From positions 1 through 55,542 of the forward strand of contig JAFGNN010000015.1 in NCBI GenBank assembly GCA_016926955.1: DNA of 55,542 nucleotides, written 5' to 3'. Of this stretch, positions 25,379-35,399 are shown one piece after another; the stretch's first letter is position 1; the number at the start of each line of letters is the position of its first letter. The position numbers and the translations under genes were made by a program. The notes under the pieces are model-generated. The model made no database searches. It was not told the DNA's origin and saw only the letters and a list, made by a program, of their open reading frames with translations. The DNA comes from Spirochaetales bacterium (GTDB taxonomy: Bacteria > Spirochaetota > Spirochaetia > Treponematales > UBA12059).

Positions 25379-26664
25379 AAACGGCGCCGATGCTCTTCGT
25401 CGCGATGCGGAACCTTTTCGGCAGGCGCGCGTCCGGCGGGCGGGACCTGGCCCGGAAAAGCCTGCGCGGAGCGGTGCTCTCGGTGGCCGCGAGCGTAGTT
25501 CCACTCGTCGTGGTCCTCGTGGTCACCGACGGGATGATTTCGGGCATCACCGACCGCTACGTGGAGCTCGGCACCATGCATGCCCAGGTCGTGCCGCGCT
25601 ACGGCGCGACGCATTCGGCGCTGGACGAGGCTGCCGCCGCGATCGAAAGCCTCGAAGGCGTACGCGGCGCCTGGCCGGAAATCCAGGCGGTCGGCGTCGC
25701 CTTCGCCTCCGGATCACGTTCCGGCTGCGCCATCCGCGCCGTCGATCCGGGTTTCCTCGATGACCGGGGCACCGGCGAGTATCTGGAGGTCCTGGCCGGC
25801 GAGGCGAAGCTCGCCGGCCCGCTCGACGCGGTCGTCGGCTCGGTGCTGGCCTCCGAACTCGGCCTCGAAGTCGGGGACACGATCAACCTGGCCACGGTTC
25901 GGGGCAGCGCCAACGGCTTCATCCCGCGCGTCTCGATCTTCCGGATCCGCGCCATCGTCTCCGCGGGCTATAGAGAGCTCGACGCCCGATGGATCTTCAT
26001 ACCGCTCGCGGCGGGCAGGCGGGTGCTTTCGCCTGAATCCTCGCGATCGATCATCGGCGTAAAATTCTCGTCTCCCGACGGAGACCTCGGCGCCAAAGTC
26101 GAGGCTGTTCGCGAGGTTTTGTCGGGTAGCTGGTCGGCCTATGCCTGGCCCGAGCTGGAGCGCAACCTCTACGAATCCTTCCGCACGACCCGCGCCATCC
26201 TGCTCCTCATCGTAGGCCTCGTTGTCGCGGTGGCGGCGGCAAACGTCTCGAGCGCCCTCGTGACCCTCGTCACCGAGCGCTCATCGGAGATAGCCGTCTT
26301 GAAGAGCGTCGGCGCCTCGAACCGCGACGTATCCCGGATCTTTGTCGCGGGCGGCGTTCTCGCGGGGGGGCTCGGCGCGACCATGGGGCTTGCCGTCGGG
26401 CTCGCCGTCGCCGTCAACGTCAACGCGCTGCTCCGAGGCATCGAGGCGTTACTCGGCTTCCTCAAGAACCTCGCCCTTCCGGGTTCGGAACGGGTTACCC
26501 TGCTCAACCCGGACTACTATCTGGAGCGCATCCCGATCGTCGTCGATCCGACCGCGCTCACGGCCATACTCGCCGCCGCGCTCGCGCTCTCCTACGTCGC
26601 GAGCCTCCTGCCCGCGGCCAAGGCAGCCCGGCTCTCGCCACTGGAAATCCTGCGAAAGCACTGA
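25375..26664 (+). CDS. lolE: Lipoprotein-releasing ABC transporter permease (LolC/E-type, second copy)
   Basis: A 429-residue permease with the same layout as the gene at 23395: an N-terminal helix (AVLSVAASVVPLVVVLVV), a periplasmic domain, and three C-terminal helices, with the coupling motif TERSSEIAVLKSVGASNRDV. It is the last gene of the ftsY-lol block; no clear terminator follows, and recA has its own promoter. It is likely to form a heterodimer with the first permease. LolE is assigned by position. Confidence 0.85.
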   Translation: MKTAPMLFVAMRNLFGRRASGGRDLARKSLRGAVLSVAASVVPLVVVLVVTDGMISGITDRYVELGTMHAQVVPRYGATHSALDEAAAAIESLEGVRGAWPEIQAVGVAFASGSRSGCAIRAVDPGFLDDRGTGEYLEVLAGEAKLAGPLDAVVGSVLASELGLEVGDTINLATVRGSANGFIPRVSIFRIRAIVSAGYRELDARWIFIPLAAGRRVLSPESSRSIIGVKFSSPDGDLGAKVEAVREVLSGSWSAYAWPELERNLYESFRTTRAILLLIVGLVVAVAAANVSSALVTLVTERSSEIAVLKSVGASNRDVSRIFVAGGVLAGGLGATMGLAVGLAVAVNVNALLRGIEALLGFLKNLALPGSERVTLLNPDYYLERIPIVVDPTALTAILAAALALSYVASLLPAAKAARLSPLEILRKH

Positions 26665-26724
26665 TGCTGTCCGGGGATATGGCGCCGGCGTTGCCCCGTC
26701 CCGGATGCGAACCGGGCGCGGCGC

Positions 26725-26753
26725 TTTTCAGGAAACGCATCCGCGTGTATAGT
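26725..26753 (+). promoter_or_regulatory. Possible promoter of recA
   Basis: TTTTCA (26725-26730), a 17-base spacer, and TATAGT (26748-26753), giving a leader of about 95 bases. I do not see a recognisable LexA box in this gap (26665-26854). Confidence 0.45.
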
Positions 26754-26854
26754 GGCGTTGTCGGCGCCCCGGCGCGGCTTTCCTTCCGAATGCCGTCGCC
26801 TTCCGCAAGCGCGCGAAGCGTTTTCGGGCGATCGATTCCCCAGGAGGATATTCC

Positions 26855-28074
<1,220 letters not shown>

Positions 28075-28078
<4 letters not shown>

Positions 28079-28587
28079 ACGGGCGGGCGGCGGCGCGGGT
28101 TTTCATAGGACTCGGCTCGAATACCGGGGACTCCGAGTCCATCCTCAGGGCCGCCTGCTCCGGGCTCGCGGAATTCCTCACGGGACTCCGCGTTTCGTCG
28201 GCGTGGCGCAGCGCGCCGCGTTACGTGCTGGACCAAGCCGATTTCCTCAACGCCGTCGCTTCAGCCGAGTGCGCCCTCGAGCCGCTCGAGCTGCTCCGCC
28301 GTTGCAACGCCCTCGAAGCCGCGCTCGGACGCGATCGCTCGCGGGAGCGAGTCAAGGGCCCCAGAACGCTCGACCTGGACATCCTCCTTTTCGGAACCGA
28401 AATCATCGACCTGCCGGCCCTGACGGTGCCGCACCCGGGAATGACTGAGCGGGCCTTTGTCCTCAGGCCCCTGCTCGAGCTCGAGCCGGACCTTGCCGAC
28501 CCTCGAACGGGCCGCGTTTTCGCCGACTTCCTGGCCTCCGTCGAAACGCAGGGTATTTACCCTGCGGGCCTCGCCGCTCTATACTGA
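28075..28587 (+). CDS. folK: HPPK (folate biosynthesis), apparently CTG-initiated
   Basis: About 170 residues. The enzyme transfers pyrophosphate from ATP to 6-hydroxymethyl-dihydropterin. The N-terminal motif [11 protein letters not shown] begins about residue 9; the Mg-ATP motif [10 protein letters not shown] and [20 protein letters not shown] follow, as expected. In this frame the last upstream stop is TGA at 28057-28059. Between it and GLGSN there is no ATG, GTG or TTG. The only near-standard start is CTG at 28075, which overlaps the recA stop (CTGA) and has GAGGA at 28061-28065, 9 bases before. Starting at the next GTG (28222) would delete the conserved N-terminus. scpA starts 7 bases after its stop. 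Confidence 0.8.
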
Positions 28588-28594
28588 GCGGCCT

Positions 28595-29356
28595 ATGCCG
28601 GACGAACAGGACAGCGGGGAAATCCGTGGCGGAGGGGAGGGGAGGCGGTTCCGCCTCCGCGACTTCGAGGGTCCCCTCGACCTCCTCCTCTTCCTCATAA
28701 AGAAGAACGAGGTTTCCATCTACGACATCCCCGTCGCCTCCATAACCGAGCAGTACCTCGCGGTGCTGGACTCGGGCGAGGTGGACCTCGAGGATCTCAC
28801 CGAGTTTTATTCCCTGGCTGCCACCCTGCTCTACATTAAATCGCGCATGCTGTTGCCCGTCGAAGTGGACCTCGGAGAGGAAATCGACGATCCGCGCCGG
28901 GACCTCGTGGAAAAGCTGATAGAGTACCAGAAATACAAGAAACTCTCCGAGTTGATGGAAGAGAAGGAGCTCGAGGTCGAGTGGTCGCTCGAGCGGAAGA
29001 AGATCCAGCGGGTCCTGCCCTTCGGCGACGAGGAGGAGCTCTGGGAGCGAATCGACGTCTGGGACCTCCTGACCTCGTTCTCGGGACTGATCGGCAAGCT
29101 CTCGAGCGAGCGCATCATCGACCTGTACGAAGAAGTCTCGATCAACGAGAAAATCACGCTGATCAACGAGCTTCTGGAAACCCGGGAATCCTTCGATTTC
29201 ACCGATCTCCTGACCCGCGCGCACTCCACGATGGACATCGTCTGCGCTTTCCTGGCCATCCTCGAGGCGGTCAAGTTCCGCCTTATCTCCATATACCAAC
29301 ATCGCCTGTTTGGCGACATACGGATCCGCAAACATGAACGAAGAAGCGCAGCATGA
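28595..29356 (+). CDS. scpA: Segregation and condensation protein A
   Basis: A 253-residue kleisin that bridges SMC heads with ScpB in chromosome condensation. The N-terminal helix region FEGPLDLLLFLIKKNEVSIY and DIPVASITEQYLA is the ScpA signature; the C-terminus (LEAVKFRLISIYQHRLFGDI) is the winged helix that contacts SMC. The initial segment is Gly/Glu rich (DSGEIRGGGEGRR), with a G-rich DNA stretch at 28631-28648. ATG 28595 has no Shine-Dalgarno; TATACT at 28580-28585 lies 9 bases before it, so an internal leaderless promoter is possible. It overlaps scpB by 23 bases. Confidence 0.93.
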   Translation: MPDEQDSGEIRGGGEGRRFRLRDFEGPLDLLLFLIKKNEVSIYDIPVASITEQYLAVLDSGEVDLEDLTEFYSLAATLLYIKSRMLLPVEVDLGEEIDDPRRDLVEKLIEYQKYKKLSELMEEKELEVEWSLERKKIQRVLPFGDEEELWERIDVWDLLTSFSGLIGKLSSERIIDLYEEVSINEKITLINELLETRESFDFTDLLTRAHSTMDIVCAFLAILEAVKFRLISIYQHRLFGDIRIRKHERRSAA

Positions 29357-29969
29357 GGACGAAGGGGCGGAAGCTCCCGACCTGGGCGTGCCGGACGCGG
29401 CGAAGACTGCCCTAGCCCCGGGCGATCTTTCCCGCGAGGCGGCCATCCTCGAGACCGTACTATTCCTCGAAACCGAACCTCTCGACATCGCCGCCCTCTC
29501 GCGGGCAAGCGGGCTCGGAAAGGATGTGGTCGAGCGCGCTCTGGATTTGCTGCGCGACGAGCTTTCGGGCCAGGCGCACGGCCTGGAACCCGTTCAGGTC
29601 GGCGGTGGCTGGACGCTCGCACCGAAGAAGGAGCTGTGGGCCTCGCTCCGCGAGCGCTACGGGCGCAAGAACGAGCAGAAGCTATCCAAGGCGGCCCTCG
29701 AGACCCTGTCCATCATCGCCTACAGCCAGCCGATCACCCGCGCCGAGATCGAAGCCATCCGCGGCGTCTCGGCCGACAACATGATGAGGCTCCTCATGGA
29801 CCGCGAACTCGTCCAGGAAGTCGGGAAGAAGGACGCGCCCGGAAAGCCGATCCAGTACGGCACGACTCGAGAGTTCCTCAAGTTCTTCAGGCTCAGTTCG
29901 ATCGCCGAGCTGCCTCGCCTCGACGATGTCGAGCGCGAGCGTTTCGCGCTCGAGGAAGGCGAGGAGTGA
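29334..29969 (+). CDS. scpB: Segregation and condensation protein B
   Basis: A 211-residue ScpB with two winged-helix domains. After an acidic N-terminal stretch the text AAILETVLFLETEPLDIAAL marks the first domain. The second shows ALETLSIIAYSQPITRAEIE and the family motif IRGVSADNMMRLLMDRELVQ, ending YGTTREFLKFFRLSSIAELP. It forms a complex with ScpA and SMC. ATG 29334 lies inside the scpA 3' end, and its stop overlaps the GTG start of the next gene (GTGA), so all three are coupled. Confidence 0.95.
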   Translation: MNEEAQHEDEGAEAPDLGVPDAAKTALAPGDLSREAAILETVLFLETEPLDIAALSRASGLGKDVVERALDLLRDELSGQAHGLEPVQVGGGWTLAPKKELWASLRERYGRKNEQKLSKAALETLSIIAYSQPITRAEIEAIRGVSADNMMRLLMDRELVQEVGKKDAPGKPIQYGTTREFLKFFRLSSIAELPRLDDVERERFALEEGEE

Positions 29970-30715
29970 GCGGAACGGCCGAAGACCGCGACGCGCCCGC
30001 GAAAGGCGAACGCCTCCAGTCCCGGCTGGCCCACGCCGGCGTCGCCAGCCGGCGCGCCTGCGAGCTCGTCATCCTCTCGGGGCGGGTCCGCGTGAACGGC
30101 GCGACGGTCACGGAACTCGGCACACGCGTCCTGCCCGAAGATCTTGTCGAGCTGGACGGAAAGCCGCTCGGCGGCCCCGAGCGCATCCGCCGCATCGCGC
30201 TTCACAAACCCGCCGGACACGTCTGCACCATGTCCGACCCCGAGGGGCGCCCGACGGCCGTGTCGCTGCTGGCCGGGCGGGTGAGCGAGCGCGTATACAA
30301 CGTCGGCCGCCTCGACGCCTGGTCGAGCGGCCTCATACTCTTCACGAACGACGGCGAGCTCGCCCGCGTCGCCGGACATCCTTCGGGGGGGATCGAGAAG
30401 GAATACGTCGTCGACACGGACCTGCCCCTGCCCGAAGGCTTCGGGGAAGCCTTCACCCGGGGCATCCCCGAGGGCGGCGAGATACTGAAGGCCGAGCGGG
30501 TGCTCGTCGAGGGTCCGAAGCGCGCCCGGGTAGTTCTCGTCGAGGGCCGAAACCGGGAGATCCGCCGGGCCCTTTCGACCTTCGCCCTCCGGGCGCTCTC
30601 CCTGGTCCGGGTGCGCATCGGGAAGGTCGAGCTCGGATCCCTGGGTCCTGGGTCCTGGCGGGACCTCGAGCCCTTCGAGGTCGAGGACCTCATCCATCCA
30701 CATACACGCTCCTGA
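29966..30715 (+). CDS. rluB: Large-subunit rRNA pseudouridine synthase (RluB-like)
   Basis: A 249-residue enzyme of the RsuA/RluB/E/F family that isomerises uridine in 23S rRNA. An N-terminal S4 domain (LQSRLAHAGVASRRACELVI and VRVNG) is followed by the catalytic motif GRLDAWSSGLILFTNDGELA with the catalytic Asp. The C-terminal EGRNREIRRA is also typical. The family usually has S-x-GL-L; here it is SSGLIL. GTG 29966 overlaps the scpB stop. B-type specificity is assigned by the common scpAB-rluB neighbourhood, not by a specificity motif. The kinase-S1 gene starts 14 bases downstream. Confidence 0.85.
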   Translation: MSGTAEDRDAPAKGERLQSRLAHAGVASRRACELVILSGRVRVNGATVTELGTRVLPEDLVELDGKPLGGPERIRRIALHKPAGHVCTMSDPEGRPTAVSLLAGRVSERVYNVGRLDAWSSGLILFTNDGELARVAGHPSGGIEKEYVVDTDLPLPEGFGEAFTRGIPEGGEILKAERVLVEGPKRARVVLVEGRNREIRRALSTFALRALSLVRVRIGKVELGSLGPGSWRDLEPFEVEDLIHPHTRS

Positions 30716-30729
30716 TCCGAGGAAACGAC

Positions 30730-33096
30730 ATGGTCATAGCAATCGACGGCCCCGCGGGGTCCGGGAAGAGCACGATCGCCCGCATGGTGGCGGAACGGAA
30801 ACGCTTCCTTTACGTGAACTCCGGCAGCCTCTACCGGGCCGTAGCCTTCCTGGCCTCCGAGGCGGGGCTCGACGCCGCCGACTCGGAGGCTCTCGGCGCG
30901 CTCGCCGGCGAGCTCGACCTGGAGTACCGGGGGGACGGTTCCGTCCTCTCGGGCGGCCGCGACCTTACTCCTTTCCTCCGCTCAGACCGGGTCGAGGCGA
31001 TCGTCGCCCAGGTCTCGGCGGTCGTGAAGGTCCGGGAGCGGGTCAACGCGGTCGTCAGGGCGGTCGCCTCCAGGGCCGACGTGGTGGTGGAAGGCCGCGA
31101 CATGTCCACGGTGGTATTCCCGGACGCCGATTTCAAGTTCTACCTTGACGCGTCGGCGGATTCCCGGGCCCGGAGACGCTTGGGGCAGGGCACCTCCGAC
31201 CTCGGCCTCGCCGAAATCCGCGCCAACATCGAGATGCGGGACGCGATCGACAAGGCGAAAGCGAGCGGCGCGCTGCGCATTTCGCCCGATGCGGCGTATT
31301 TGGACACCTCCGGCTTGACCATAGAGGCCGTTTATGAAATAGTGAACAGGAAAATTTCACCGCAAGGGAATCCTATGGGCGAGAAGGAAGTGGGCATGGG
31401 TGCGCAGAATCCCTCCAAGACGAGCATCCAGACACAGTTGCAGGAAGAGTATCTCAAGTCGATGAACCACCTCGAGGAGGGCGAGCTCGTCGACGGCGTG
31501 GTGATCCAGGTCACCACGGACTATGTCTTCATCGACGTCGGCGCCAAGAGCGAGGGAAAGATCCCCCTCGTCGAGTTCGACACGGCTCCCAAGGTCGGCG
31601 ACACGGTCCCCGTGGTCCTGATCAAGAAGGAGACCTACTCCGGCGAAGTCGTCGTCTCCAAGAAGAAGGCCGACGAGAAGATCTACTGGCGGAACCTGGC
31701 CAACGCCTTCAAGGACGGCACCACCGTCGAGGGCACGATCGAGAAGGAGATCAAGGGCGGTTTCGAGGTCAACCTCGGCCACGGGCTCCGCGCCTTCCTT
31801 CCGGTCTCCAAGGCCGACAGCCAGCGCGTCGAGAAGGGCGATTACCTCATCGGCGTCAAGAGCCCGTTTTACGTCGAGCGGATCTACTCCGAGAAGCGCG
31901 TCAACATCGTGCTGAACCGCCGCAAGTGGCTCGAGGAAGAGACCGAGCGCAAGCGCGAGGAATTCTTCAAGACCGTACAGATCGGCGACGACGTCAAGGG
32001 CGAGGTCAAGAGCTTCACCAGCTTCGGCGCCTTCATCGACCTGGGCGGCTTCGACGGCCTCCTTCATATCAACGACATGAGCTGGGGCCATGTCACCCGG
32101 CCCAAGGACTTCGTCAAGAAGGGCCAGGAGATCGACCTCAAGGTCATCCGCCTCGATCCCGAGGAAAAGCGGATCAACCTCTCGCTCAAGCACTTCTCCA
32201 ACGACCCCTGGCTCACCTTCGAGGAACGCTACCACGTCGGTGACGTCGTGGACGGGAAGGTCACCAAACTGACCGACTATGGCGCCTTCATCGAGGTCGA
32301 GGAAGGCATCGAGGGCCTCGCGCACATCTCCGAGTTCTCGTGGGTCCGCAAGGTCCGCAAGCCCGAGGAAATGCTCAAGCCCGGCGATCCGGTCAAGTGC
32401 ATGATACTCGGCTACGACCTCCAGGCCGGCAAGGTATCCCTCGGCCTCAAGCAGGTCCAGGACAACCCCTGGGACCAGGTTTCGACGAAGTACCCCGTCG
32501 GCATGCGCATGACCCGCAAGGTCGTGAAGCTGACCGCCGCCGGCGCCTTCGTCGAGCTCGAGGACGGCATCGACGGCTTCCTCCACATGGACGACCTGTC
32601 CTGGACCAAGCACGTCAAGAACGCCGCCAGCGAGCTGCAGGAGGGGCAGGAGCTCGAGGTCATGGTCATCGAGAGCGACGCGGACAACCGGAACATCCGG
32701 CTCGGCGTCAAGCAGCTCTCCGAGGATCCCTGGACCAGTTTCGCCACGGCCTTCCGCGTGGGCTCGATCGTCGACGGAACCGTCTCGTCCATCACCGACT
32801 TCGGCGTCTTCGTCAAGGTCCAGGGTGAAATCGAGGGGCTCGTCAACAAGTCCAACCTTTCCCAGGACCGCGAAGTCACCTTCGAGGAGGCGGTCAAGAA
32901 GCTCGAGGTCGGCCAGGCCATCAAGGCGGTCATCACCGAGCTCAGCCCCGACCGGCAGAAGCTCTCGCTCTCCGTCCGCGATCTGGTGCGCAAGCAGCAG
33001 CGCGAGGAGATGAGCCGCTTCATGCACGACGACGGGGAGGGAGGCGAGGGCTTTACGCTCGGCGACCTGCTCAAGCAGAAGGGCGACAAGAACTAG
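30730..33096 (+). CDS. cmk-rpsA: Fused cytidylate kinase and 30S ribosomal protein S1
   Basis: A continuous 788-residue frame. Residues 1 to about 210 are a (d)CMP kinase: P-loop GPAGSGKST (7-15), YVNSGSLYRA, VVVEGRDMSTVVFPDADFKF and the CMP-binding region. From about 230 on are six S1 RNA-binding domains (GELVDGVVIQVTTDYVFIDV, VEGTIEKEIKGGFEVNLG, VKGEVKSFTSFGAFIDLGGF, VDGKVTKLTDYGAFIEVEEG, MTRKVVKLTAAGAFVELEDG, VDGTVSSITDFGVFVKVQGE), like ribosomal protein S1. In E. coli cmk and rpsA are neighbours but separate. ATG 30730 follows GAGGAAAC. A second ATG at 31375 (residue 216) has AAGGGAA five bases upstream, so S1 may also be made alone. From memory, treponemes share this fusion. Confidence 0.93.
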   Translation: MVIAIDGPAGSGKSTIARMVAERKRFLYVNSGSLYRAVAFLASEAGLDAADSEALGALAGELDLEYRGDGSVLSGGRDLTPFLRSDRVEAIVAQVSAVVKVRERVNAVVRAVASRADVVVEGRDMSTVVFPDADFKFYLDASADSRARRRLGQGTSDLGLAEIRANIEMRDAIDKAKASGALRISPDAAYLDTSGLTIEAVYEIVNRKISPQGNPMGEKEVGMGAQNPSKTSIQTQLQEEYLKSMNHLEEGELVDGVVIQVTTDYVFIDVGAKSEGKIPLVEFDTAPKVGDTVPVVLIKKETYSGEVVVSKKKADEKIYWRNLANAFKDGTTVEGTIEKEIKGGFEVNLGHGLRAFLPVSKADSQRVEKGDYLIGVKSPFYVERIYSEKRVNIVLNRRKWLEEETERKREEFFKTVQIGDDVKGEVKSFTSFGAFIDLGGFDGLLHINDMSWGHVTRPKDFVKKGQEIDLKVIRLDPEEKRINLSLKHFSNDPWLTFEERYHVGDVVDGKVTKLTDYGAFIEVEEGIEGLAHISEFSWVRKVRKPEEMLKPGDPVKCMILGYDLQAGKVSLGLKQVQDNPWDQVSTKYPVGMRMTRKVVKLTAAGAFVELEDGIDGFLHMDDLSWTKHVKNAASELQEGQELEVMVIESDADNRNIRLGVKQLSEDPWTSFATAFRVGSIVDGTVSSITDFGVFVKVQGEIEGLVNKSNLSQDREVTFEEAVKKLEVGQAIKAVITELSPDRQKLSLSVRDLVRKQQREEMSRFMHDDGEGGEGFTLGDLLKQKGDKN

Positions 33097-33100
33097 TGGA

Positions 33101-34612
<1,512 letters not shown>

Positions 34613-34616
34613 CATC

Positions 34617-35339
34617 ATGGCCGCACACAAGCCCGAACAGGGCGCGGAGAAGGACCAGGGCGCGAACCCCGGCCTCGCCGCGAAACTCAACGACTTCCTC
34701 CGCCGCAACCGTGTCGCGGCGCTCGCCGTTCTCGTGACGCTGACCGTCGGCATCGTCGCCGCGGCGGTCTGGTCGGTGGTCACCGAGGCCGCCGACGCGA
34801 AGGCCGCGCTCGCCGTCGAATCGGCCGACGCTTCCTTCGATGCTTGGGCTTCGGCTCCCGACGCGTCCTCGAAAGCCGCCCTTGAGGAAACCCTGAAGGG
34901 AGAACTCGCCGCCCTGGCTGCCCGCTACGACAACCGTTGGCCGGGCCTCCACGCCGAGCTGCTCCTTGCACGCATGTCCGCGGAAGCCGGAAAGTGGTCG
35001 GAGGCGGAGACACTGTACGCCGCGCTCGCCCGCAAGGCACCCGCGGCCAGCCACGTCGGACCGGCGGCGTACCGCTACGCCGCGGACGCCGCGGAGCGCG
35101 CAGGCGCGAACGACCGCGCGGCGTCCTTGCTCAACGAGTACCTCGAGGCATGGGAAGGGAAGGTCCCCGGCGCCGAGCGCGCCCGCCTCGCCTTGCTGAG
35201 GCTTGCCGAAGCCACGCGCGACTACGCGGCGGCGCGCGTGCAGCACGACATTCTCGTATCACGCTACCCCGATTCCGATTGGACAAAGCTCGCGGCCAAC
35301 CGTATACTCTACCTCGAATCGCAGGGTCTCCTGGACTAG
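34617..35339 (+). CDS. Membrane-anchored TPR-like protein
   Basis: A 240-residue protein with an N-terminal cytoplasmic segment (MAAHKPEQGAEKDQG...), one membrane helix (about 33-55, VAALAVLVTLTVGIVAAAVW) and a helical C-terminal domain in which TPR-like units repeat (ELLLARMSAEAGKWSEAETL, AADAAERAGANDRAASLLNE, AARVQHDILVSRYPDSDWTK). The layout resembles YfgM-type and other TPR_21 proteins that take part in envelope chaperoning. ATG 34617 has AAGGAGTG upstream and the gene follows the activator by 4 bases. It is followed by a strong terminator hairpin. Confidence 0.75.
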   Translation: MAAHKPEQGAEKDQGANPGLAAKLNDFLRRNRVAALAVLVTLTVGIVAAAVWSVVTEAADAKAALAVESADASFDAWASAPDASSKAALEETLKGELAALAARYDNRWPGLHAELLLARMSAEAGKWSEAETLYAALARKAPAASHVGPAAYRYAADAAERAGANDRAASLLNEYLEAWEGKVPGAERARLALLRLAEATRDYAAARVQHDILVSRYPDSDWTKLAANRILYLESQGLLD

Positions 35340-35356
35340 GGTATCACGCGCGAGAG

Positions 35357-35384
35357 CGGCCCGGGGTGACCCGGGCCGTTTCAT
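35357..35384 (+). terminator. Intrinsic terminator between the TPR gene and the cyclase
   Basis: A nine-base perfect stem CGGCCCGGG/CCCGGGCCG with loop GTGA (35357-35378), followed by TTTCATTT. The tract is imperfect, so some read-through into the cyclase is possible. I see no clear promoter between here and 35400. Confidence 0.75.
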
Positions 35385-35399
35385 TTCACGGAGGTCGCC

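Noticed and set aside
28631-28648. G-quadruplex at the start of scpA
   Set aside because: The G runs are separated by single A bases and could form one, but the sequence encodes Gly/Glu residues and nothing else indicates a regulatory role.
31357-33027. Long antisense open frame opposite the S1 domains
   Set aside because: Open antisense frames are expected from strong GC bias at third codon positions. It has no ribosome binding site and a repetitive composition mirroring S1.
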